This document shows positions 25,945 to 33,758 of a stretch of 64,000 nucleotides of DNA, one piece after another. Each line of letters starts with the position of its first letter. Position 1 is the first letter of the stretch. Source of the stretch: QALR01 sp900552255 (lineage in GTDB: Bacteria > Bacillota > Clostridia > Oscillospirales > CAG-272); the NCBI GenBank assembly GCA_048526005.1, contig DBFVEH010000003.1, positions 124,001 to 188,000 on the forward strand. The letters run 5' to 3'. Under the pieces are notes generated by a model, which was given only the letters and a program-made list of their open reading frames with translations, did no database searches and was not told the origin of the DNA. Made by a program: the position numbers and the translations under genes.

Positions 25945-25987
25945 AAAAAGAGGAAGCCTTCCCTCACGGGCGGTTCCTCTTTTTTCT
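25945..25987 (+). terminator. Terminator after hslO
   Basis: Stem AAGAGGAA/TTCCTCTT with a loop of about 18 bases, then TTTTTT. Confidence 0.8.
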
Positions 25988-25988
25988 A

Positions 25989-26017
25989 TTGAAATGACAA
26001 GAGAAATGTGCTATAAT
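25989..26017 (+). promoter_or_regulatory. Sigma-A promoter of the sigma factor operon
   Basis: TTGAAA, 17 bases, TATAAT. A leader of about 150 bases follows before the start codon. Confidence 0.8.
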
Positions 26018-26178
26018 TATCATAAATTATGTTTTTTTCACAAAAAACAATCCGGAACCTCCCCATTCCGATAGGAAAAAGATAAAACAGAACAAAATTT
26101 TTCTACAGGTGAGAAAAAACACGTTCCGGTGCGACAAAATGATGTAAGCGGAAACGCGTACGAAAAAAGGAGGACCGC

Positions 26179-26727
26179 ATGGATAACGGAGCCGACTGCT
26201 ATCGGCGCTTCTTAGACGGAGACGAGAGCGGCTTTGACGAAATACTCGAGCTTTATCATGACAACCTGATCTATTTTATCAATCGGTATGTCAAAAATTT
26301 CACCGCCGCCGAGGATCTTGCCGCCGATACGTTTATGGAGCTTCTCATACATAAGAAAAGGTATTCCTTCAAAAGCTCTTTCAAGACCTACCTTTTCTCC
26401 ATTGCAAGACATAAAGCCGTCGACTATATACGCCGCGAAAAACGGTTCTCCCCTGTTCCGGCAGACGAGCTTCCGGAGGACCGCACCGATATCGACGAAG
26501 TAGAAAAGACCGTCATATCGGATGAAACCAAAAAGAAAATCAAAGAAATCTCGCTGACGCTCTCCGAAGACTATGCGGCCTACATCCATCTTTCCGTTTT
26601 CGAGGGGCTGGAAAACGACGATATCGCAAAAATCATGAAAAAAAGCAAAAAACAAATCGCAAATTTATCCTACAGAGCCAAAAACGCGATGCGCGAGGCT
26701 CTGAGAAAGGAGGGCTTTCCATCATGA
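26179..26727 (+). CDS. ECF-type RNA polymerase sigma factor
   Basis: Protein of 182 residues with sigma region 2 (DNLIYFINRYVKNFTAAEDL, near 30-49, then FKTYLFSIARHKAVDYIR) and region 4 (LENDDIAKIMKKSKKQIANL near 142-161), without regions 1 and 3. It directs RNA polymerase to a special promoter set, normally under control of a membrane anti-sigma factor. Its end overlaps the next gene by four bases. GGAGG precedes the ATG, and an ordinary sigma-A promoter lies upstream. Confidence 0.9.
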   Translation: MDNGADCYRRFLDGDESGFDEILELYHDNLIYFINRYVKNFTAAEDLAADTFMELLIHKKRYSFKSSFKTYLFSIARHKAVDYIRREKRFSPVPADELPEDRTDIDEVEKTVISDETKKKIKEISLTLSEDYAAYIHLSVFEGLENDDIAKIMKKSKKQIANLSYRAKNAMREALRKEGFPS

Positions 26728-27494
26728 AAAGCAAAGACGAATTTCGGCGCACGGTAATGGAAAAAGCCGAGCGCTATGAAGCCGAAAGAAAGGCACGAGG
26801 GAAAAAAATCAGAGAATCCGTTCTGCTTTGTTCGATCTGCATCGCGGTATCCCTTACCATATATCTCAGCTCCGCGCTGAACAATTCTCTGAAAAGCGGA
26901 GATGCCTTGCCCGAAAATGTCGAAACAACGGCCAGCGATCATGCGGCAATGGAAACGCCTCCGTCCGACAATACCGAAGAGCCTATGTTTACGGATGACG
27001 ATCCGTCGGAGAACACAGCCGTTTATCATACGACGCTTACCGAGAAAAGTCCGACGGTGGAAACCACACAAACTCAGACAACGGACAGCGCCGGAGAACA
27101 AAACGCCTTCATTTTGGATTTTTCCTTCGCAGGCAGCAGCGAGCTGTCAGAGGCTTCCTCCTATGAAGCGCAGGCGCTCAATTCCGTCTCGGAGCTGGAA
27201 GCATATCTTACCGAGCTCTACAATCGGTATGAAATACCGCAAATTACCATCAGCTGCATCCAGTCCGCCTATTCGGAGGAATATTTTGAAAATCACAGCC
27301 TCATCGCCCTCAAAATACAGGATTCCGTCTACCGTGTCCTTGGAAGCGCAGAACATTCGGAATACGGAAGGCTGTCGCTCACCCTGCAATCGACCGGCAA
27401 GTCCGATCCTCTGCCCGGGATCCAAATGTATCATTATTTCATCACCGCAAAAAAGGAAAATTACAGCATCATTGAAATCAACACGGAGCCTTAA
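26724..27494 (+). CDS. Membrane protein, candidate anti-sigma factor
   Basis: Protein of 256 residues: charged cytoplasmic N-terminus (1-30), one membrane segment (about 32-52), a Thr/Pro/Asp/Glu-rich linker outside (about 55-125) and a globular domain to the end. The layout and the ATGA overlap with the sigma gene suggest an anti-sigma factor or sensor, although no ZAS or RsgI motif is recognisable. The outer domain may sense a wall or protease signal. The serpin gene follows after 46 bases. Confidence 0.65.
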   Translation: MKSKDEFRRTVMEKAERYEAERKARGKKIRESVLLCSICIAVSLTIYLSSALNNSLKSGDALPENVETTASDHAAMETPPSDNTEEPMFTDDDPSENTAVYHTTLTEKSPTVETTQTQTTDSAGEQNAFILDFSFAGSSELSEASSYEAQALNSVSELEAYLTELYNRYEIPQITISCIQSAYSEEYFENHSLIALKIQDSVYRVLGSAEHSEYGRLSLTLQSTGKSDPLPGIQMYHYFITAKKENYSIIEINTEP

Positions 27495-27540
27495 CAACCC
27501 GATTTCATTCCCGCTTGCGGTATAAAAGAAAGGAGTCTTT

Positions 27541-28797
27541 ATGACCAAAACCGCATTCACAAAGCTGATGGCCGCCATTCTCGCCGGCGCGATGATGACG
27601 CTGGGACTTCTCTCCTGCGGCATGACCGTGCGCGCCACCGACCTCATGGAGGGCATCGAAGCCGCCGAGGCTTCCGGAAAGGCAGCCGACGACACCTTTA
27701 TTTCCGCTTTGGCGGATTTCTCGATTAGACTGTATCAGCAGTCCTCTGCCGACTGCTCGAAGGGAGACAATTTCCTCGTTTCGCCGATATCGGCTGCGGC
27801 AGCTCTCGGCATGGCGGAAAACGGAGCCGGCGGCAGCACAAAGGCGCAGTTCGAGGCGCTGTTCGGACTTTCGCTCGACGAAATGAACGCCTATATGCTG
27901 GATTACCTCGAGAATCTGTATTCTTCAGAGGAAAAAATGAAGCTTTCCATCGCCAATTCCATTTGGTTCGACGAGGGAAGAATAACGGTAAGCCGCGATT
28001 TTCTCGCCGCCAACAAGGCCTATTACAGAGCGCAGATGTACCAGACGGATTTCTCCGACCCGAAAACCGTTTCCGATATCAACAGCTGGGTCAAGAAGAA
28101 TACGGACGGCATGATCGAACAGCTTTTGGAGCAGATCTCACCTTATGCGGTCATGTATATCATCAACGCCGTCTGCTTCGATGCGGAATGGGATGTTAAA
28201 TATGAAAAATCGGATATCCGCGACGGGACGTTTTATAACGCCGACGGCAGCTCCGAAACCGTCGAATACCTTTGCTCCGAGGAGAGCAAGTATATCTCCT
28301 CCGCAGACGGTACAATCGGCATGATCAAAAATTATAAGGGCGGGAAATTCGCCTTTGCGGCGCTGCTCCCATCCGAGGGCACGGACATCGCGGACTTTGT
28401 CGCAGGACTCGACGGGCAAGCTTTCCTTTCCCTGATTCAAAATGCGGAGCCGACCCCGGTGAATGTGATGCTCCCGAAATTCACCTACGACTGCGATATG
28501 TCGCTCGTAGACTCCCTGCAGGCGCTCGGCCTTACGGACGCATTCGGCGCGGCGGATTTTTCCGGCATTTCGGAAACACAGCAGCTCGCCATCAGCGACG
28601 TCATCCACAAAACGCACATCGAGCTTGACGAAAACGGCACCAAGGCTGCAGCCATCACCGCAATCATAGTGGACAAATCCGCTGCCGCACCGGCGGAGCT
28701 CTCCGTCACGTTCGACCGTCCGTTTGTCTACGCCATCATCGACACCGCGACAGGGCTTCCGCTTTTCCTCGGTACGGTCACAAATCTCGGAGAATAA
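27541..28797 (+). CDS. Serpin-family protease inhibitor, lipoprotein
   Basis: Serpin of 418 residues with a lipoprotein signal; Cys26 in LLSCG is the likely lipidated residue. The core has NFLVSPISAAAALGMAENGA near 78-97 and the ending PFVYAIIDTATGLPLFLG. The reactive-centre hinge GTKAAAITA near 366 has small residues as required for an inhibitory serpin, and the cleavage site should lie within AIIVDKSAAAPAE. It would trap serine or cysteine proteases at the cell surface, a known trait of some gut Clostridia. AAAGGAG precedes the ATG. Confidence 0.92.
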   Translation: MTKTAFTKLMAAILAGAMMTLGLLSCGMTVRATDLMEGIEAAEASGKAADDTFISALADFSIRLYQQSSADCSKGDNFLVSPISAAAALGMAENGAGGSTKAQFEALFGLSLDEMNAYMLDYLENLYSSEEKMKLSIANSIWFDEGRITVSRDFLAANKAYYRAQMYQTDFSDPKTVSDINSWVKKNTDGMIEQLLEQISPYAVMYIINAVCFDAEWDVKYEKSDIRDGTFYNADGSSETVEYLCSEESKYISSADGTIGMIKNYKGGKFAFAALLPSEGTDIADFVAGLDGQAFLSLIQNAEPTPVNVMLPKFTYDCDMSLVDSLQALGLTDAFGAADFSGISETQQLAISDVIHKTHIELDENGTKAAAITAIIVDKSAAAPAELSVTFDRPFVYAIIDTATGLPLFLGTVTNLGE

Positions 28798-28954
28798 CGG
28801 CAGAAAACACATCAAAGCCGCCATAAAAGGTTCATTTTCTGTATCTATCTTTTCTTACGCTTTCCGCGCTTCTACCGCGACGGCTTTACCGTCGTAGAAA
28901 GGAGAGGCACGGAAATCCGATGAATCGTTAGATCAATCCGCGGCAAACAGAGAC

Positions 28955-28985
28955 AAAAAATCCCTCCTATCGGAGGGATTTTTCC
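28955..28985. terminator. Bidirectional terminator between the serpin and ribokinase genes
   Basis: AAAAATCCCTCC/GGAGGGATTTTT with a loop of four bases, T-runs on both strands. Confidence 0.85.
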
Positions 28986-28993
28986 TTTTGGTA

Positions 28994-29920
28994 TCACACA
29001 TTCCGCTGCGCCGCAAACGCCATCGTTTCCTCTATCGTCGGGATCGAAGCCGACGCACCGGCACGCGACACGGAAATCGAGGCGGCGCAGTTTGCAAGCG
29101 CCACCGCCCGCTCGATGGGTTCGCCGTCGAGATAAAAACGGACCAGTGCGGCGGTAAAGGTATCGCCCGCCGCCGTCGTATCCACGACCTTGACGGAATA
29201 CGACGGGAGCGTCACGCCGCTTTTGCCGTCATACAGATACGCGCCTGCGGAGCCGAGCTTCAGCACCACATATTTGGCGTTCACCGTTTCATAGAGCCGC
29301 TTCGCGGCGGCAAGCCGCGAGGACTCGTCAGTCGGCTCGATCCCGGTAAAAATCCTTGTTTCCGTCTCGTTCGGAGAAAAAATCTCGACCGCGCCCAGCG
29401 CGGAAAGCGGGAAATCGGCGCGCGCCGGTCCCGCATCGACGATGAACGGGATTCCTCTCTCGCAGGCGAGCTTTGACGCATAGATGACCGCGTCCTGCGA
29501 TATTTCCAGCTGCACATACACGGCGTCCGGCAGGCAGTCAAACGCCGCGCGGATATCCTCCTCCGAAATCACGGCGTTCGCGCCGGGATAAACGACGATT
29601 CGGTTGCTGCCGTCCTCCTCCACGATAATGGAGGCAAGCCCTGTCGGCACCTCACGGGAAATCGCAATATGGGAAGTATCGATGCCCTCTTTCTCATATA
29701 ACGCGCGCAGGACCTTTCCGTTTTCATCGTCTCCGAGGCAGGTGCAGAACACGCACGCCGTCCCGAGCCTTGCAAACGCGACGGCGCTGTTCGCGCCCTT
29801 TCCGCCCGGAACATAGGCATAGGATAGATCCTCCGTCACCGTCTCCCCTCTCGCCGGTATCCGGTGCATCCTTTGGACAAAATCCATATTGGCCGAGCTT
29901 ACGACAAGAATTCGCTTCAT
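28994..29920 (-). CDS. rbsK: Ribokinase (PfkB family)
   Basis: Sugar kinase of 308 residues. PGGKGANSAVAFARLG near 38-53 binds the sugar; DTTAAGDTFTAALVRF near 246 carries the catalytic Asp and anion hole. It phosphorylates ribose or a related sugar. The ATG overlaps the stop of the flavoprotein gene (ATGA), so the two are coupled; no ribose transporter is in the window. GGAGG lies 15 bases upstream within the preceding gene. Confidence 0.88.
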   Translation of the reverse strand: MKRILVVSSANMDFVQRMHRIPARGETVTEDLSYAYVPGGKGANSAVAFARLGTACVFCTCLGDDENGKVLRALYEKEGIDTSHIAISREVPTGLASIIVEEDGSNRIVVYPGANAVISEEDIRAAFDCLPDAVYVQLEISQDAVIYASKLACERGIPFIVDAGPARADFPLSALGAVEIFSPNETETRIFTGIEPTDESSRLAAAKRLYETVNAKYVVLKLGSAGAYLYDGKSGVTLPSYSVKVVDTTAAGDTFTAALVRFYLDGEPIERAVALANCAASISVSRAGASASIPTIEETMAFAAQRNV

Positions 29921-31896
29921 AGCTGCTCATTTTCCTCCGTTTTTCTTTGATTTTCTTCTCTGTAACGGTTCCATACCGTTTCAAACCATTGTTCACTTTC
30001 CGGAAGCGGCCGCACCGGCTCAAAAAACGACGTCACCGTCCCATCCTCCGAAAGCTGTGTGTTCTGCACGAAATCCGCGTGCCGATGATCGAGCTCCGGC
30101 GCCGCCGAAAGCGCTGCGCCGGCGTCGCCGTCCGTGACAAGATAGGAGCCGCGGCTTTTTCCGCCGTCCGCGATATAATCCCGTATCGCACCGAGATATA
30201 CAAGCTGGGTGATCAGGATATCGCGGTTGATATACGCTTCATAGAGAAAATGCGCGTCTTGGATCCGGTAATCCTGCGGGAAAGCTGCAAGCTCCGCCCG
30301 ACAATCCGCCATCGCGCGCGCGATTTCCTCAGGATTTCTGAGAAAAGCCGCGCAGGCAGACATCCGTCTGCCGCAGGCCCTCCTGCGGGAGAGCACCTCG
30401 TCCCGCGTCATTTCCCCTCGCATCGCCAAAAGTTTGGCATATTCTTTATTTACGGCGTCGGACACCGCTTTCGTCATCTGTGGGATCTCCACTTTCCGCC
30501 GCGCGATCTCCATCGCCGCAAGAAGCCCGCCCGTTTGGGTGGAATTGAGAGCGGAGCCGCCCGGCCGGTATACGCCGAACGTGCCTGCGCATTCACCGAC
30601 CGCGTAAAAATTCCGAAGCGTCGTGCTCTCGCGGCTGCGCTTTACGGCAAATCCGCCGTTGCAGTGCTGCGCCGAAACCGCGATTTCCAGTCTTTCGCGG
30701 CACAAATCGATTCCATGCGCCGCATACAGCTCGATCGCGGGATGATTCATCTTTTCAAGACGCAGGATCGGCGTATCCAGCAGCGCCCCCGATTTTGTGA
30801 GATAAGCCAACGCCTTTTCCGGCAGACACGAGCTGTCAAGACGTCCGTTTCGGCAGATGCAGGCGGGGTTCCGCGTATAATCGAGGAAAACCCGTCTGCC
30901 CGCCAGTCTTTCCCTCGAAACGGCAAGGTCGATCCGCGACGAGCCGCCGCGAACGGTCTTCGCGGGATCGAACGGCCATTCATAGCCCTTAGAAAAGATC
31001 GCCGAGATCATCTCCTCATCGGAATCAAAAACATCGTCAAGAAATTCTCTCTCGTCGCCGCCGGCGGCGTCCGTCGAAACATACCGCGGGAGCACCTGCT
31101 GATAGGTTCCGGAAAGATTCCATCGGAAGTCCACCGAAGCGAGTCCATACTGAGACTCAGTCAGATTCGCGCCAGCGGCTCCCGCCTCGAAGGCGGCGCC
31201 GAGCGAGGAGGTCTGACTTTCCGGATACACCGTGTCCGCGTAAATCGCGGACGGTCCCCCGACGGCATAGACGATACTGCCCGCCGTCATCGCACAAAGC
31301 CCGACAGGATTTTCCGCCGAAACAAGAGAGGGACAGAGAGCAAGCAGCCCCCGCGCGCAGCCGTTTTCCGTCAGAAGTTTAATCACACGGTATCCGTCGA
31401 GCATCGGAATTTTTTTCGCCAAAACCGAACGCTCCAGCGCCTCGGTCATGTATTTGGAAGTGAGGGGTCCCGCAGAGGTCGCGCGCGTCGTCGCGTCGTG
31501 ATCCGTCTGATAGCCGACATATTCCCCATATTCATTCATCGGGAACGGCACGCCGAGATTTACCAGCTTAAAAAAGGAACGCGCCGAAAGCGCGGCGTCC
31601 GAAAGCGCGATATCGCCGTGCATAGAGCCGCCGCGCATAAGAGAGCGCGCCATATCATAGACGGAATCAGGGATTCCGCCCGCCATATTCAGCTTGTAAT
31701 AGGTCTGCTTATCGGAGCCTGTGTTGCGCGAGGTGCCCATGAGCCGCCCCTCGGTCACAATCAGAACGTCCCGGATTCCGAGATCGTACAGCGAGTCCGC
31801 CGTACCGTAGCCCGCGGCGCCGCTGCCGACCACGATCGCCTGCGCCTGATAAAAAGGAATCCGATATCCGCCGCAGTCAAATTCCATCTGCCGCAT
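29917..31896 (-). CDS. FAD-dependent oxidoreductase (fumarate reductase/aspartate oxidase-like flavoprotein)
   Basis: Flavoprotein of 659 residues. FAD-binding motif AIVVGSGAAGYGTADSL (20-36). The capping and C-terminal parts resemble fumarate reductase and L-aspartate oxidase flavoproteins, including QHCNGGFAVKRSRES near 423 and FYAVGECAGTFGVYRPGGSA near 446. It lacks signal peptide and haem motifs, so it should be cytoplasmic. With an SDR gene upstream and a ribokinase downstream it may oxidise or reduce a hydroxy-acid or sugar derivative; that is inference. Confidence 0.82.
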   Translation of the reverse strand: MRQMEFDCGGYRIPFYQAQAIVVGSGAAGYGTADSLYDLGIRDVLIVTEGRLMGTSRNTGSDKQTYYKLNMAGGIPDSVYDMARSLMRGGSMHGDIALSDAALSARSFFKLVNLGVPFPMNEYGEYVGYQTDHDATTRATSAGPLTSKYMTEALERSVLAKKIPMLDGYRVIKLLTENGCARGLLALCPSLVSAENPVGLCAMTAGSIVYAVGGPSAIYADTVYPESQTSSLGAAFEAGAAGANLTESQYGLASVDFRWNLSGTYQQVLPRYVSTDAAGGDEREFLDDVFDSDEEMISAIFSKGYEWPFDPAKTVRGGSSRIDLAVSRERLAGRRVFLDYTRNPACICRNGRLDSSCLPEKALAYLTKSGALLDTPILRLEKMNHPAIELYAAHGIDLCRERLEIAVSAQHCNGGFAVKRSRESTTLRNFYAVGECAGTFGVYRPGGSALNSTQTGGLLAAMEIARRKVEIPQMTKAVSDAVNKEYAKLLAMRGEMTRDEVLSRRRACGRRMSACAAFLRNPEEIARAMADCRAELAAFPQDYRIQDAHFLYEAYINRDILITQLVYLGAIRDYIADGGKSRGSYLVTDGDAGAALSAAPELDHRHADFVQNTQLSEDGTVTSFFEPVRPLPESEQWFETVWNRYREENQRKTEENEQL

Positions 31897-31906
31897 CGTC
31901 TCCTCC

Positions 31907-32662
31907 TCAAAGCGTCCGGATATGGAAGCCGCCGTCCACGTTGATCACCTCGCCCGTGGAATACGGCAGCGCGCCGGACGCGACGGCGGACACGGCCCCT
32001 GCTATGTCCTCCGGCGTTCCCATGCGCGAGATCGGGAGAAGCCCTCCTGCGATCATCGCCTCGTATTTCTCCGTCACCGCGGCGGTCATATCCGTGCGAA
32101 TGATGCCGGGACGAATCTCATACACGTTGATGCCGTATTCCGCAAGTCTTGCGGCGAACAGCTCCGTCGCCATCGAAAGACCCGCCTTTGAGATGCAGTA
32201 TTCCCCGCGGCTGATGCTCGCCGTATAGGCGGACATCGATGTGACATTGATAATCATCTCTCCGCATTTCGCGGCGAGCATTCGGTTTGCCGCATACTGC
32301 GTGAGAAAGAACGTCCCTTTGAGGTTGATATCGAGCAGTCTTTGCATGCTCTCCTCGGTCATCTCAAGGATATCGCGGCGCTCCGTGGGTGCGACGCCCG
32401 CATTGTTGACAAGAATATCGAGTCCTCCGAACCGGTCGAACGCCGTATCGACAAGGCGGCGCCTGTCCTCCTCCGAGGAGATGTCCGCGCTGACATAAAT
32501 CGATTCCGGCGAGAGCTTTTGCAGCTCACCGACATATTCCGCCGCCTTTTCCGCAGTGCCGCGCGCGGCGGCGACAACGGCAAAGCCGTCCGCGGCAAGC
32601 TTTAAGGATACCGCCCGTCCGATGCCCCGGGAGGCGCCTGTGACAATCACTGTTTTTTTCAT
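31907..32662 (-). CDS. Short-chain dehydrogenase/reductase (FabG-like)
   Basis: SDR of 251 residues. TGASRGIGRAV (8-18) binds NAD(P), NNAGVAP near 88, and YCISKAG near 155 holds the catalytic Tyr and Lys. It resembles 3-oxoacyl-ACP reductase, but its place beside a flavoprotein and ribokinase suggests a catabolic polyol or sugar reductase. I chose the ATG at 32662, which has GGAGAAAGG upstream; the longer frame starts inside a terminator region. Confidence 0.87.
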   Translation of the reverse strand: MKKTVIVTGASRGIGRAVSLKLAADGFAVVAAARGTAEKAAEYVGELQKLSPESIYVSADISSEEDRRRLVDTAFDRFGGLDILVNNAGVAPTERRDILEMTEESMQRLLDINLKGTFFLTQYAANRMLAAKCGEMIINVTSMSAYTASISRGEYCISKAGLSMATELFAARLAEYGINVYEIRPGIIRTDMTAAVTEKYEAMIAGGLLPISRMGTPEDIAGAVSAVASGALPYSTGEVINVDGGFHIRTL

Positions 32663-32690
32663 GACCTTTCTCCGAATCCTTATCATATTC

Positions 32691-32711
32691 AAAAAGGCGG
32701 CATACCGCCCT
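32691..32711 (-). terminator. Terminator after the yerC-like gene
   Basis: Minus-strand GGCGGTATGCCGCC hairpin followed by TTTTT. Partial read-through to the SDR gene is possible. Confidence 0.75.
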
Positions 32712-32723
32712 TTCTCTCAGCGT

Positions 32724-33014
32724 TTATTTTTTGGAAAGCCTGTTCAGCACATTCACATATCCGTCGTTTCCGTCGCGGAAGCAGCCGTTGACGCGCGTGA
32801 TCGTCGCCGTGCTGAGCCCTGTTTTTTCCACGATATCGGCGTATTTTTCCCCTTCGGATATGAGCTTCGCCGCAAGAAGCCGCTTCGACATCTCGCGAAG
32901 CTCTGTCTTTGTGCAGAGATCCCCGAAAAAATCGTAGCATTCGTCGACCGTTTTCAAGGTCAGAATGCCCTCAAACAGAAAATCGAGCTTTTCATCGCCT
33001 GTTCTCTTTGCCAT
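32724..33014 (-). CDS. TrpR-related YerC/YecD-family regulator
   Basis: Helical protein of 96 residues with the TrpR-type helix-turn-helix: EGEKYADIVEKTGLSTATIT near 54-73. LFEGILTLKTVDECYDFFGD near the start is typical of the YerC/YecD family, which keeps the fold of the Trp repressor but not proven tryptophan control. It has its own promoter (33051-33079) and terminator. The regulated genes are unknown. Confidence 0.88.
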   Translation of the reverse strand: MAKRTGDEKLDFLFEGILTLKTVDECYDFFGDLCTKTELREMSKRLLAAKLISEGEKYADIVEKTGLSTATITRVNGCFRDGNDGYVNVLNRLSKK

Positions 33015-33050
33015 GGACCGTCCTCCGATTTCGCATTTTAATATGGTACT

Positions 33051-33079
33051 ATAATAACACGAAAAGACGAGAAAAGCAA
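33051..33079 (-). promoter_or_regulatory. Sigma-A promoter of the yerC-like gene
   Basis: Minus strand TTGCTT, 17 bases, TATTAT. Confidence 0.7.
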
Positions 33080-33086
33080 GAGTATT

Positions 33087-33758
33087 TTAAAGAAAAGGCG
33101 TCACGCCGTCCTCAAAATATACCTCCGTGCGGCAGACGGAAACATCGTCGCGCTCCGCGGGAACACTGGTTTTCTCCGCTAAAAAATCGACGACGTATTT
33201 CGGATTCACAAAGGTCTGTTCCCCGCAGGAAAGCCTGACGGAAAGCACGACCGCGTCCGGCTCCGCGCATACGGACAAAAGCTTTGTATGCGGCGCGACG
33301 TCCACGGTGCGCGTTCCGAGCTTCGTCGTTTTTTCGATCATGATTTCGCCGGACAGCGCAGCTCTCACCGCGTCCGTCGTCGCGGCGCCGCTCGGTCTGA
33401 AAATACGGATCTCATAATCCGCCCAGCCGATTTCCGAAAATTTCGTTTTCGGCTCATACGCCGCAAGCGCGCGCAGCCCTGCGGGGAACGAAGCGTTCAG
33501 CCGCTCGCAGATCGTCTCTCCCGCAAGCTCCTGCGTCACCTTGAAATCCATGAACTCGCAAAGGCTCGCCGTTCCGACCGACAGCGGCAGAGAAAACACG
33601 GTTTTCGGATGCGGGTTGAAGCCCTGCGTATACCAAATCGGCAGCTTCGAGCGAATAAACGCGGATTTCACCGTGCGGTTGAGATCGAGATGCGAGATAA
33701 ATTTAAGGCTCCCCGTCTTGGAGAATCTCACCCTTATTTTCTTAGGCTCGGACAGCAT
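33087..33758 (-). CDS. Radical SAM-associated protein (TIGR03936/DUF2344 family)
   Basis: Protein of 223 residues with KIRVRFSKTGSLKFISHLDL at its start and PHPKTVFSLPLSVGTASLCE near 50-69, typical of the DUF2344 family. It is always paired with, and in some species fused to, the TIGR03960 radical SAM enzyme encoded just upstream, whose end it overlaps by 25 bp. Biochemical role unknown. GGAGG stands nine bases before the ATG. Confidence 0.9.
   Translation of the reverse strand: MLSEPKKIRVRFSKTGSLKFISHLDLNRTVKSAFIRSKLPIWYTQGFNPHPKTVFSLPLSVGTASLCEFMDFKVTQELAGETICERLNASFPAGLRALAAYEPKTKFSEIGWADYEIRIFRPSGAATTDAVRAALSGEIMIEKTTKLGTRTVDVAPHTKLLSVCAEPDAVVLSVRLSCGEQTFVNPKYVVDFLAEKTSVPAERDDVSVCRTEVYFEDGVTPFL

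Noticed and set aside
29947..31944. Open frame of 665 codons on the plus strand
   Set aside because: Antisense to the flavoprotein gene, very Arg-rich, no domain and no ribosome binding site.
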